From NCBI RefSeq assembly GCF_000417875.1, contig NW_006920880.1, positions 1-64,000 of the forward strand: 64,000 bases of DNA, read 5' to 3'. This document shows, piece by piece, positions 23,055 through 34,601 of this stretch. The number at the start of each line of letters is the position of its first letter. Within the stretch, counting starts at the first letter, position 1. The translations under genes were made by a program, and so were the position numbers. Below the pieces are notes generated by a model. It did no database searches. It was not told where the DNA came from and was given only the letters and a program-made list of their open reading frames with translations. The DNA is from Pseudozyma flocculosa PF-1. Its lineage: Eukaryota > Basidiomycota > Ustilaginomycetes > Ustilaginales > Ustilaginaceae.

Positions 23055-24045
23055 GCAGATAAAGGTTGCGCGAGTCGGGTGAGGCGGCGGGTGGGATCGC
23101 CCAGACTACCTGCGGAGAATCGAATCAGACTCGGCACCGCGCTGCGCTCGCCCGAAACCGCCGTCGCCTGTGCTGCTGCGGCTGCGGTGGCCTGTCTAGA
23201 GTCAGCGGGGGCGGGGACGCTTCTTGCAAGCAAATCCTCGATGCTGCGTCGACTGGGGGAGTGAGTCTTAGCGCTGCGGCTGCATTTGGCGGGCCTGTGC
23301 ACATCCGACGAAGGTGCACAGCGTTCGAGGCGGCGTTCAGGTCAGCTAACTGGCCATTTGGCTCGAGCAGGTCACCTCGGATTCGGCGCATGCGCTTGAG
23401 ACGGCAACTCACCTGGTGGCTGTGGCGGTTCAATGCCTTGGGGCTCGGCTGCTGGCGTTCGGCCAGATCGAGCCTGGTAGGAGCCTATAAGGAGCCTAGA
23501 AGGAGCCTCGAAAGGTCGACTGCGGCTTGCCTGCCACGCGGTCCCGAGGAGCGGCGGCTGGGCGAAGGGTGACGTCGTGTCAAGCGCCCGGTCCTTTGGA
23601 GCGTGGGCCTGGAGGCTCGTTAAGGACGCTGCTACCGAGCGTATGCTGCGGTGGCAAGGTCGACGAGCGACGATGTGGCGGGGATCAAAGTATCTACCGC
23701 TGGGTGTGGAGCGATAGGCGTCTGCGGAGGTGGTGGCGCGGCGGCGGTGTGCCTGGGGGTGTGAATGCTCGAGCGAGGCGGTGTGTGGGTTTGCGAGTGA
23801 GTGATGGTGGTCGTGGTCAGAAGCAGGGTGGCGGTGAGCGGCGCTGACAGCTGATGGTGGTGGTGGTGGTGGTGTGAGAGCAAGGTAACGCAACCGGCCC
23901 TCGCCCCGTCAGGTTTGACCTCTGGCTGCCCACTCGTTGCCCCTGCCAGGGGAGGAGGTGCTGGGCCAGGGCCCCCTCGCTCGCTGCTGCTGGCCGACTG
24001 CGCCGATTGCCAAGCGCAGGTGCCGCCCTGCCCTCGGCTCATCCG

Positions 24046-24096
24046 NNNNNNNNNNNNNNNNNNNNNNNNNNNNNNNNNNNNNNNNNNNNNNNNNNN
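24046..24096. other. assembly gap (51 Ns)
   Basis: 51 consecutive N characters. The right side runs soon into a 22-base C homopolymer, so the gap probably reflects hard-to-sequence GC-rich DNA and its true size is unknown. Confidence 0.99.
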
Positions 24097-24138
24097 CGCC
24101 GTCCGTCCCGTCGGCCTCCACTCCCGCCGTCCGCCCGA

Positions 24139-24167
24139 CCCCCCCCCCCCCCCCCCCCCCTTTTTTT
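24139..24167. repeat. poly-C then poly-T homopolymer tract
   Basis: 22 C followed by 7 T, 42 bases right of the N gap. Homopolymer length is unreliable in most assemblies. Confidence 0.95.
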
Positions 24168-25309
24168 CCGCCCTGGGTTTTCGCCCCGATTTCCTTGCCG
24201 GCCGGCCGCGCGCCAGCGGGCCAAACGGCGAGGCAGGGCCTACCCGCCACCACCCGACCAGCCTTTGCCTGCCACTCACACTAGCCTGTCACTTGGCCCG
24301 GCCAGCAGGCAGGCCCCATCGACGCACGGCTGCAAGCTCAAGCGCCACGATGGTCCACGCAGCAGATAGAGAGAGAGTCGATGCGGAGACGAAGCGAGCC
24401 AAAAGCCAGCCAGCCGGCCGAACGGTGTCAGCCAGCCGGTCAGGACGCAACTCGGGCCTCGTCGTCCCTGGTGCAGGCCTGATGGGAGTGGCGAGACGCA
24501 GGGGGCCCAACGAAGTCGATCTGCGCTCCCCAGCCTCCGCCGTCGTCGTCGTCGGGGCCGCTGGCGATAGGCAGGACCAGACGGCGGCGCTCGCCTCGCT
24601 TTTCCTCGTCCCACACCGCAGCCTCTCTTGCACCGAGGACTGGAACTGGGCTGCTAGTACGGCAAAATCGACTGCTGCACGACAGACGACGTCGACGACG
24701 ACGGCGACGAAGTGCAGCCAGCCAGACTACTACTCTACTCTGTCTGTCCTTGTGTGGCGATGAAGAGGGCCCACCTTGTGTGGCACGGTGGCCGGCAGGT
24801 GTTGGTCTGTCTGGTTGGGGCGCCCCGACAGGCGGTTGACCCTTTTTGGCAGGCAAAAAGCCACGGAAGACGGACGCCTGCTGGCATGGCCTGGCCTGCT
24901 GGCCTCCACGTCGACCCCCATGCGTGCTGCTTGCGTTTGGCGCGGGCGTAACCTCTGGCAAAGGCAAGGCCATGGCATGGCAAGGCTGCCTGCCAGTTTG
25001 GGCGTCTAAAGACGCGCAGTCGACCCGAACGAGCTTCAGAGGCAGGCGAGCTGTTGGTTGCACGCCAGCTGCAACCCACCAGGATAGTCCTACATGCTGC
25101 CTCTTCCTTGCCCCACCGCCACCGCCACCGTCACCGTCACTTCCAACCTCATCTGGCCCGTCCAATAGCACCCCCGGGCGACGCCCCCTTCGCCGCCCAG
25201 CCCTGGCATCCGTGGCTTCACGGCTCCGACTCTGTCCGTGACCCTGCTGATTCGCACCTCTGGCGCGCCGGTCGCGCAGCTTCACCCTTGTCTCGCAGCC
25301 TGACCCGCC

Positions 25310-28300
25310 ATGGCCAACACTCCCCCGGCGTCGCCACTCGGCCATGTCGCTCACCACCATCACCACCACGAACAGCAACAACAACACGACACGGGCGCCG
25401 CCATCCGACCCATCGCAAAGGCCGACGTACACCGCATCACCAGCGGACAAGTCGTCCTCGACCTCCAGACCGCCGTAAAGGAGCTCGTCGAAAACGCACT
25501 CGACGCCGGCGCAACAAACATCGAAGTCCGCTTCCGCGACTACGGCGCAGACGCAATCGAGGTCATCGACAATGGCTCCGGCATCGACCCGTCCAACTAC
25601 GACGGCATCGCCCTCAAGCACCACACGTCGAAGCTCGCCAGCTTCAGTGACCTCGCCATGGTCCAGACTTTTGGCTTCCGCGGAGAGGCCCTCTCGTCGC
25701 TCTGCGCCCTCAGCCAGGTCGTCATACACACCGCCACCTCTGACGACGCTCCCGTAGGCACCATCATCGAGCTCGACCACGCCGGCTGCGTCAGCTCGAG
25801 GGAAAAGAAGGCGGCTCGCCAGCGCGGCACCACCGTCACCGTCACCGGCCTCTTCAAGAGCCTGCCCGTACGCCGCAAGGAGTTTGAAAAGAACCTCAAG
25901 CGCGAATTCGCAAAGGCCCAGAGCCTGCTCCAGGCCTACGCCCTCATCAGCAGGGGCGTACGCTGGACCTCGAGCAACCAGCCAAAGGCAGGCAGGAGGA
26001 CGCCGCAGTTTTCCGTCAACTCCTCGGCCTCGGACAGCTTCCTCGTCTCCAACGTCTCGTCCCTCTTTGGCGCTCGAGTCGGACCCACCCTGATGCCGCT
26101 CGACCTGACCCTCTCCTTTGCGCCGATCCGGTCCCGGCGCGATGGCGCAGGCGCGTCACTCCCGGTCGCTTTAGCCGAGAACCAGAATGGAGACGAAGAT
26201 CGTCCGGAGACGGATGCGAGTCAAGCGGGAGCTGAAGGCGCAGACGACGTCGACGACGCCGAGACGACGGTCAAGGTGGTCGGCGTCATTTCCAAACCGA
26301 CGCACGGCAACGGCCGCACCTCGTCCGATCGCCAGTTCTTCTACATCAACGGCCGTCCCTGGGAGGCTGGCCGCATCTCGCGTGCCTTTAACGAGGTATA
26401 CAGGTCCTACAATGCCAGCCAGCTGCCCTTCGTCATTGCCGACTTCCGCCTGCCCACCGACTCGTACGACGTCAACGTCAGCCCGGACAAGCGCACCATC
26501 TTCCTCCACGAAGAGGCTCGCCTCATTGAAAAGGTCCGGGACAGACTCGACGAGCTCTTTGCTCCGACCCGGGGCGTGTTCAAGGTGGGCGACGCCAGCC
26601 AATCATCCAGGGCATTGGCAACGCAGACCAAGCTGGCAGTCTTCGCGCCGTCGGCAAGCACCCATCGACAGCCATCGCCGCGGTCCACGATATGCGACGG
26701 GCTGACACCCGAGGCGGACGGGTCTGATGCGACCAGCTCGCTGCTAGCGTCAGAGCAGCGTGCCGAAGAATCTCAGACGGAGATCGAGCGCCGGCCGCCG
26801 TCCCCAATGGGCGCCGCTGACGATTCCGGGCTCGTCGATCAGGACCTACATGACGAACACGACGAAGAAGGAGAGACGTCGTGCGATGGCGTTCAGGTGC
26901 ACGATCAGGATGACAGCGAGACTGACGTGGCGGGGCCATCAGGCCGCCAGCAATGTCGTCGCGACCCGCTTCCGTCGTCACCCAGACGCGACGACGGGCC
27001 AGCGTACCCAAAACGTCTTCACGAACCCACCATGGATACGACGCGCGCATCGTGGTCACCCGTCAAGCGGTTGCGCCTCTCGCCGCCACCGGAACCCTCA
27101 TCCCCGAGCCTTGATGACCTGCTCGGCAGCTCTTCGCAATCATCCCCGAGCGCCGGAAAGCACAAGCGTGCCAGAGTGGACCTCATCAGGTCGCTCACCA
27201 GCTACGCGCTCCCGGGCAGCCAGATTGCCGAGATGCTTCGGACACGGCAAGAGGATGCGGCAGAGCTAGACGACCTGGATCTCCAGAGGCTTGAATACGC
27301 AGAAGAGGCAGGCGGCGACGAGGACCGCGGGGAAGACGAGCTTTCTTCAATGATCGGAGACGACGTCGAAAGACAGATGTCACAAGGCCTCGAGCCCACA
27401 GGTGCGGTCGCGGAGGCGGACCGCGATGACCAACTCGTCGACGACGGCACGGCGGGACTCGCGGCGTCGGATACGGAAGAGCGGATCCGCAACCTTGCCG
27501 CGTTAGATGCGACACAAGGCAGCTCCGAGGACGAGCATGCCCTTGAAGACGAAAGACTAGTGGCGAGCGCCGCCAGCGACGCCGACGAAGATCGCGAGCC
27601 TACGATTGCCTTCGACCTTGGCAAGATCCGCAAGCGCATCGAACGCAGGTCCACGCTCTTGGGTGGCGAGCCCGATCACAGACCAGTGGAAAATGCTCCA
27701 CGGGACGTTGATCTTTCGGACGAAGCGGTCGGCCTGCTTGATGCTGGCGTGGACAACGTCGATGCCGTGTCGGCCGAGGCATCGCTGAACCGCGTCATCC
27801 ACAAGTCCGACTTCGCCTCGATGGAGGTCATTGGCCAGTTTAACCTCGGCTTCATCATCGCCAGACGCCGCCTGCCACAGCCAATGGGCGATGCAGCCGT
27901 CTCGGAATCGACGCCGACGGCCGCCGGGATGGACGACCTGTTCATCGTTGACCAGCACGCTTCGGACGAAAAGTTCAACTTCGAGACGCTACAGCTTGAG
28001 ACGCGGGTGCAATCGCAGCGGCTCATCCTGCCACGGCCGCTCGAGCTAAGCGCGTCCGACGAGCTAGTGGCGAGCGAGCACATCGAAACCCTCAAACGGA
28101 ACGGCTTTGAGATCGAGGTTGAAGAGAATGGGCTGCCCGGGAGGAGGGTCCGACTGGTCGCGCAGCCGGTCAGCAAAGGGACAGTATTTGGCGTCAAAGG
28201 TGAGTCGCGGAAGCTGTACCCGAGGGACTCCGCCGGGCCATCTGACTCCCGCCTAGTGTCGAATCACAGGGCTGACACGTAAACCTCGGTGTGCCCGCGC

Positions 28301-28626
28301 TGACAGACCTCGAGGAGCTCCTCTACCTGCTCCGGGACATCACGCCCGGCTCGTCCGCCACGTTGTCGGTGCGCTGTACCAAGGCGCGGGCGATGTTTGC
28401 GTCGCGCGCGTGCCGCAAGAGCGTCATGATCGGCACGGCGCTGCAGAAGCGGCAGATGAAGCGCATCCTCGAGCACATGGGCGAGATTGAGCAGCCATGG
28501 AATTGCCCGCACGGTAGACCGACGATGCGGCATCTGGCCTGCCTCCAAGCCATCGACTCGGCACCGTCGCCGGCGAGCGCGCGGCACGCTAGCAAGAGGG
28601 TCGACTGGGGCAAGGTGTTCGAGTAG
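25310..28626 (+). CDS. PMS1: DNA mismatch repair endonuclease PMS1 (MutL-alpha, human PMS2 type)
   Basis: Join 25310-28199, 28307-28626; 1069 residues. With MLH1 this protein forms MutL-alpha, which nicks the new strand during mismatch repair. The N-terminus has a six-His run and a short Gln run, then the GHKL ATPase domain (about residues 30-240) with [21 protein letters not shown] and [11 protein letters not shown], and a transducer domain to about 430 ([13 protein letters not shown]). A long acidic unstructured linker follows (about 430-830). The C-terminal domain has GQFNLGFII, the metal-binding endonuclease motif [12 protein letters not shown] starting at residue 881, ACRKSVMIG and CPHGRPT, so the nuclease set looks complete. 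The phase-1 intron (28200-28306) joins VFGVK to [11 protein letters not shown] exactly as in relatives. It converges on the small - strand gene that follows. Confidence 0.96.
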
Positions 28627-28753
28627 CCGCTGTCCCCGAACATGCGCACGTCGACGTTGTTTGCGGCTTCATCCTCGGCATCCTAGTACGTGCTGAATGC
28701 GCCGCCTAGCCTCGACCCCTCGCCACAGCCCATCCACTGGCCCGTCTGCAGGA

Positions 28754-29428
28754 TTAGTCGACCATCGCCGCCGCCGCCGCCGCTGCTCCGTCGTCTTCCA
28801 GGGTCATGAGACCGTCGCCCCTTCTTCCCCACCCATCCACCTGCACCCCAATCATCCTGGCCTTGGTCCTGACCTGCTCCCTCTGCCTCCATATCGCCGC
28901 CAGATCGGCCATGTATCTCTTCCTCCTCTGCTCGACGTTGACATCTTCAACCATGACCATCTCTTCATCTTCGTCTTCAACGTGATCGCCGAAGGTTGCG
29001 GCTGCTGCGGGTCGGGACGCGACGATCTCGTAGCCGTCTTCCTCTACCTCGTCATGGTCGCTGTCGATGCCTGCCGCTCTCCTACTGCCAGGCAGGGGAG
29101 GCAGGCGGGAGAGATGCACCGCGATCTTGTCCTGCTGCTCGTCGAGCGCCTGGAGTTGGTTGTAGATCTCGGTGCGGAGGTGCGAAGCGGGCAGCTGCGG
29201 ATCGAGGACAATGTCTTTGGCCGCCCAGGCGGTGGAGGGCGGTGGGCGAAGCGTGGAACTTGAGGGCGAAGTAGCGGCGGTATCGGGCGAATGTGTCGCC
29301 GGCGTCGTCGGGGAAGATGGCCGGGGTGAGGACGAGGACGAGGAGCTGGTGGCCGCGGCGCTCTTGCTTTCGCTGGGCGAAGGTGAAGGTGATGGTGAGG
29401 GTGAGGACCAGAGAGCGAACCGCGGCAT
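28754..29428 (-). CDS. uncharacterised protein with acidic centre and helical segments
   Basis: Single exon, 224 residues; I do not recognise the family. The first 65 residues are Ser/Pro/Thr low complexity. A segment about 69-110 (VLDPQLPASHLRTEIYNQLQ, then ALDEQQDKIAVHLSRL) looks like a conserved amphipathic helix. An acidic patch (about 120-165, with two Asp/Glu runs) is followed by a basic helix RRKRYMADLAAIWRQREQV and a short Ala-rich tail. The order helix, acidic loop, basic helix suggests a small coiled-coil adaptor, but that is inference. It converges on PMS1 with 127 bases between the stops. The start at 29428 is the first Met of the frame; an upstream exon cannot be excluded. Confidence 0.65.
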   Translation of the reverse strand: MPRFALWSSPSPSPSPSPSESKSAAATSSSSSSSPRPSSPTTPATHSPDTAATSPSSSTLRPPPSTAWAAKDIVLDPQLPASHLRTEIYNQLQALDEQQDKIAVHLSRLPPLPGSRRAAGIDSDHDEVEEDGYEIVASRPAAAATFGDHVEDEDEEMVMVEDVNVEQRRKRYMADLAAIWRQREQVRTKARMIGVQVDGWGRRGDGLMTLEDDGAAAAAAAMVD

Positions 29429-32400
29429 CGTCTCGGTCGACGGTGGCCAATACGGCGAGGATGAGAGATGGAGAGATTAGCACTGAGCGAGGCCGGGATG
29501 GTGGCGGAGAGGGAGAGCTCCTACTCGAGCTTCACGGCTTATCGGAGCCCAGGGGCCGACCGGGTTGGCATGGGCGGTTGTCGTGCTGGCAACAAACAGT
29601 TGACGACGCACGTACCATGCCGCGCCGCCAGGAACCCGTCGTCAGGTCAGCCCCGCGGATAACAACAAGCTAAGGCTACAGCTTTGGGTCGTCGGCCGTC
29701 GCCGGGGTGGTCACAGCCGTAATCTCGACGATGAGAAAGATATCATATCAGGAGGAGCGACTTGTCGCTATTGGCCTCGGCTGGGTGGTGTCTGGCCCAG
29801 AGAGGGAGATCGAGAGAGCTGTGGCCACCAGCGTAGTCAGGGTCCAACCAAGCAACACCTTCTGCCTCTCAGCAGCGTGAAAGCCCGAGGCAAGACCACC
29901 ATCGGGGGCTTCACCCGTCCATCATCGGGGTTGTCGCTGCTCGCGGGTCGCCGCCTGACCTGCCGCAGCCTTGATATGTCGCTCTTGACTCTCTGTGGCC
30001 CTGTCGTTGCCGCCATCTCATTGCGAGCCAGCTCTGCAGGCACAGTAGTCTACGCCTCGTCGTTCACCTCCCCTGCCCCAACCCCTGCAAAAGCCGGCAT
30101 GGGGATTCGGGATGACATGCCTGATGTCGGGAGAGGATCCTCGCCAACGTCGGCAAAGGGGGCCGGCTGGCAGGTGCACCAAAAGTGGCGCTTTTCCTGG
30201 GCCGAACCTTGCACCGCCTGCCAGGGCAGAGAGCAGCAGCATTACGGGGCCGTTCGGATAGGCCCTCGGGACGGAAGAGGCTGCTGTGCCTGCCTTGGGC
30301 GGGCCAGGCGGGAAAAGCTCCGCAGTCGTTGCTCCTCTCCAACAAAAGAATCCTCGAATGCGGCGAGAGCTGAGCACGAAACGCACGCGGCCTCTCCTTG
30401 CTTTCCTTTCAGCACCGACCGCACCCATGGTGCCGTGTTGACCCCACCTCGAACGGCTTCGCATTTGCCACGGCCCTCGATCTCTAGGCCTGTGCACGCC
30501 CCCAACCTTCTGAGATGCACCGAAGGAAACGCCACATCATGCCACATGCTGGCCTCGTCAGCTGCCAGGGGTCAATGGCACCCGGGAAGGGAAAAGGGCG
30601 GGGAAATGCGCTACAGGTAGCTCACGGGGCAGTAGCGTTCCTCGGCCAAGGAGCATCGTCCATCCTATCCAAGCCACGCACTTGTCTTTGGCTCAACCGA
30701 CAGAGGGCCGATGGTTAGATAGAGCATAGGAGAAGGGAGGCGAGCTAGATACGTATCCCTTCGGCCCGACGGGTGGGCGTGCTGATGATCCCCCTCTTCG
30801 TCGGCACGGTCCCTGGCTCTCTTCTCTTCACTAGAGAGGGGAGTCAAGAGTGGGTTCAGTTAAGCGTCGTTGTATGAGCAAGGATCCCTTCCACCACCAC
30901 CGTCATCACGGCAATTGCAGCTCAGCTTACAGCATGTACATACAAGTAGGTACATCCAGTCGCTCTTGCGTCAATGGTCAGCCCGACCGGCGACGGCATG
31001 GCATGCTGCGCATTCGTGCTTACGCACGCGCGCTCGCGCGACTCCCCCTTGTGCAGGCGTGACCGCTCGACTTTGAGGTCGGTCGGTTGCGGCTCTGTCC
31101 ACCGTGGCGACCGCCGGGGCCCGTAGCAGCGACGCTCTTGCACGAACGCATGTATGTATGCACCGGTACGTCCACCTTGCATCGCAGATCAGTCTGCACG
31201 AGGCCTAGGCTCGAATGGTCAACGGCTGCGGGATTCCAGCAGAGAGTCGAGGTACTCTGTATCCCACGTTGGTCGCCACCAGCGAATCGACCGGAAGGCA
31301 TTCGGCGACCAAGTGCAGTAGTCCCCATTTTAGCTCGAACAGAAGCAGACGATCGCATCGCCTACAGTACCAGGCGGTCCTCGAGTCTGCCCAGATGACG
31401 ATCGATGTCCTCTTTGCCGCTTGCAGGCGCCTCTCCGACCAACTACAGGCTTAACGATTGCTTGGATAGGGGCTGCATCCTGCTCGGAAGAGGACGTTGC
31501 GGTGGGCCCGCTTGCCATCCTCCTGGACCAGGCGAAGAAAAAAGGTTTTCGCTGTGCGTGCTGCCCGTTACGCCCAGCCACAGCTCGACACCTGATCTGA
31601 CACGGGTAGCGCGCAGGAGTGTGGCGCTGTTGAGCGCAGGCTGGCGTTACACGACTTGCCTCCTCCATCCACCAGATGAGAGGTACGGGCGTCGAGTCGA
31701 CACCTGAGGGGTCTCCGCCTCTTTTTCGGAGCTCATTGAGATCATGTCGGTGAAGGTTTCTCACAAAAGGCCAGACGCCGCTCAGACGACAGCTCGGGCC
31801 GCATCCTGTTGGCGCAGGAGGGTGCGGTACTCGTTCATCATGACCGCCGTCTGTTGTTGTAAGTACTCAATCTTCCGGACTCGACCGTGGTCCTGACGAA
31901 AGAAGGGAAAGAAAGGCCCGGCTGCTCACGCCCGCCCCGGGTACCCTAGGTGGCCCGTAACAAACCATCATGTCTCGCGTGGAGGATGGCAGACCGATCT
32001 GTCCTCCGTCGCTGGACGTCTACACCGCCTGTGGGCCGATCGAGTGCTTGCCTCGTGCTCTAAAGGATCCGCGGCGTCGCTTGGGGGGAATGGCCACCAT
32101 CTTGCTACAGTAGGCCTGGTCTGGCCTGGTCTGCCTGGCCTGGCGGCTGTGATGAACTTGCCGCTGCCGGCTTCCGCGGTCCACCTCGTCTAGGCGAAAG
32201 GAAGGTCGTCGGTTGCCGCCATCTCCGTCCCCGGTCGCAAATCCACAAGCAAATCTACGCACGGCCAAGGCAGCTGCGACATACACGAGGTGCGGCGGGT
32301 AGGCAGCCTCGTCGCCGTGCGAATTTGATTGGGTGGATTGCAGACGACTCCTTCCCGCTCCTCTGGCAGACGTCCACGCCAGTCGACCGCTCGCTTGTTC

Positions 32401-34601
32401 GGCTGGCAAGAGCCGCGATGAATTGCAAGAGTGGGCGGAGCGGGTGGATAAGGCAGCTTGCCTACGAGAAATTGTGATGGCGAGGAGGCAGGTCCGGACA
32501 AGTTTGACGTCGGCCCTTTGGTCACTCCACGTCACCAAAGGGGAGTCCCTCTGACTACGGGCACGCTGGCTGGCGCAGTGTTAGGTAGCGGCTGTGACCG
32601 TGCATTGGTCGAGCACCCTTGCGCACCAGCATGCTCTAGGCCAGACGACTCGACCTTGTTGTGCGCGATATCTGCCGCCGCTACGTGTGCTTGGAACAAG
32701 CGGCGGCGGCGGCGGCGGCGGCGACAAGGACGCGCGCTCAGAGGCGGGTCGAGGGACCGCAAGGGAAAAGGCACACGTACAGAAGCCGAAGTCGTGGCAG
32801 ATGCGGTTCATGCGTGAGTCTTCTGGGCCCGACCGTCGAGAAGGCCCAGCTGTGCGTGCTGGCTGGCTGTCCAAGCCTCCCCCCCTGGTCGTTTGCTCGT
32901 CCCCTGCTGCTGGTCCTCACAGCCGAGGACGGCCTGGCCCCAGGCGACAGCAGCGCAGCAGGTAGGTAGTTAGGCGAGAACCAAGGCGCGCGCGGCATAG
33001 GGGCAAAGGATCCTCGACCGTTCAGCAGCCGATCAAACGCGCGCCTGCCTGTTGTTGGTCCCGGCCAGGCACCTTGTGTTGCTTTGATCTTCTCTTGTTC
33101 TCTTCCCTCTGCCGTCGACCCGAACTCAATGAAGCGTGCTTGCTGCAACACCGGCGTAAACGCAGCCCTGTCTGGGACGCCCCGTTGCTACACAGCGACA
33201 CGACGGGCAAAGAACCGGATCGTCCCCTGCGATGCTCGACGTCGGCCAATGCAGACCGAAGGAAGCCTCGGGGTGGCGGTGGCGGCGCTGTGGCTTCATC
33301 TCTCCCCATCTTGGCAACCGGCGTCCGCCCCCGGTCGGTGACGAGGCAGCCCATACTCTTCTGTATGTCCGGCAGGTACCGTACCCACCTCGTCTCCACC
33401 TGGACCCAAGAGACTCTGGGTGTGCGGCGCACGTAAGAGCATGACCAGAGCAGAGTGGCGCTCCGGGTCACGGTGGCAGCACCGTGGGCAGCAGCAGCAG
33501 CAGCAGCAGCGGCACCGTCTGGCCTCGCTCTTGACCGCCTCCCCCCATCTGCGAAGGTGATCATTTCATGACGAGCCCCTGGCGGTCAACCGGCTGCCTG
33601 CAAGCTGTATGGACCCATGCCGCAGTTGCGCAGCATGTGGGTAGGTACATACAGGCACGCACAGGTAAGAGGAGCACGTACTCTCGTGCTGTTGCTCGCT
33701 GAGTCCAGACGTCGACACCGTCGGCCTCTCGCTCTGTGTCGATCCCAGCCCCCGTCGCCCTTGGGGACAACCGCCTTCGTTTCTACCTCTCGTGGCCCGG
33801 ACGCCTCCCGACCATTCGTATTGTTTCCTCCCTCGCTCCCTTTCTCGCTCGGCCATTGCTCCGCTCGCCTTGCCCTCCCCTCCATCCTCCGTCTTCCACC
33901 ATCCCCTCGGGCTCTTGTCCCGCCATCCGAATCCATCATCCTCATCTTCGCCACTCGACCTCGTAGCCCCTCTTCTGCACCGCCGTGTCAGCCGGCTCCG
34001 ACCCATCGCTCCGATACACAAGGGCTGCCACATTGCCCCGTCCCCGGCCCGGGCTCACAACCGCCTTGTATTCCGCCTTCTGTTCGGTCTATGGTGACAG
34101 CCGCGCAACTTGGATCGCCACATCAGCAGTCACAGCTGGCTCGAACGTGTCCCTCAGGGGCTATTGCGGACACAGGATCTGGCCAACAAACGACCTCATT
34201 TCCCAGCACTTCGCCAATCCACCGTTCATCCCCTCCAAAGACCCCCACTGTGCAGCCGGGCTGCCTCTCACCATCGGGTCCATTGTCTTCCTAGCCTCAA
34301 CCACCCTGCCTTGACTCTGCATCGACCTCGAGTGCGACAGGCTCGGCGCAGTCTGCGGCATCCACGCATGTCATACCAGCATCGATTCTGACCCTCTGCG
34401 GATCGCCCGGCCCAGCTTGGCAATTCTATGCCATCGTGCCATCACTCCGCCACCCAGCATCCTCGACGCTTGCTGACGACACCATCATAAGGATACGTTG
34501 GGCGTCCGCTGGATTTCTTCCTTTCCTAGACCGCACCAGCATCCTCAAGAGGAGACCCAGTCCGACTCGCCAGCGTCACCGTCGCCGAGACCGCAGCCAC
34601 A
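29429..34601. other. 5 kb gene-poor stretch
   Basis: Apart from one weak two-exon candidate (31782-32100), no gene could be supported in this 5.2 kb. Open frames are short, overlap on both strands and have Arg/Ser/Pro-biased random composition. Several simple repeats occur: a CCTGGTCTGG-type run at about 32115-32140, a CGG run at about 32700-32722 and a CAG run at about 33490-33512. The right-hand 800 bases are pyrimidine-rich and probably include the promoter and long 5' leader of the gene starting at 34602. Confidence 0.5.
31782..32100 (-). CDS. possible minigene, basic plus coiled-coil peptide
   Basis: Tentative complement join 31782-31892, 32026-32100; 61 residues. Exon 2 (acceptor TTTCGTCAG) reads DHGRVRKIEYLQQQTAVM and ends in LLRQQDAARAVV, a regular amphipathic helix unlike the random frames around it. 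Exon 1 starts at 32100 and is basic (IPPKRRRGSFRARGK); its end at a GTGTAG donor is phase 0 and fits exon 2. The donor is not the GTGAGT usual here and upstream exons could exist. No family is recognised. Without transcript support this is a candidate only. Confidence 0.28.

Larger units (their letters stand above)
23055..25309. promoter_or_regulatory. divergent UFD4 / PMS1 upstream region with a sequence gap
   Basis: About 2.25 kb between divergent genes. It contains four imperfect copies of an AGGAGCCTA-like unit at about 23478-23512, a run of 51 Ns at 24046-24096 and a poly-C/poly-T tract at 24139-24167. Open frames here read mainly as Pro/Arg/Ser low complexity and are interrupted by the gap; none is supportable. 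Confidence 0.55.

Noticed and set aside
24046..24763. Open frames crossing the N gap
   Set aside because: They are translated through Ns, so continuity is an artefact.
29877..30620. 247-codon + strand open frame
   Set aside because: No domain, no coding-like conservation pattern, mirrored by equally long - strand frames.
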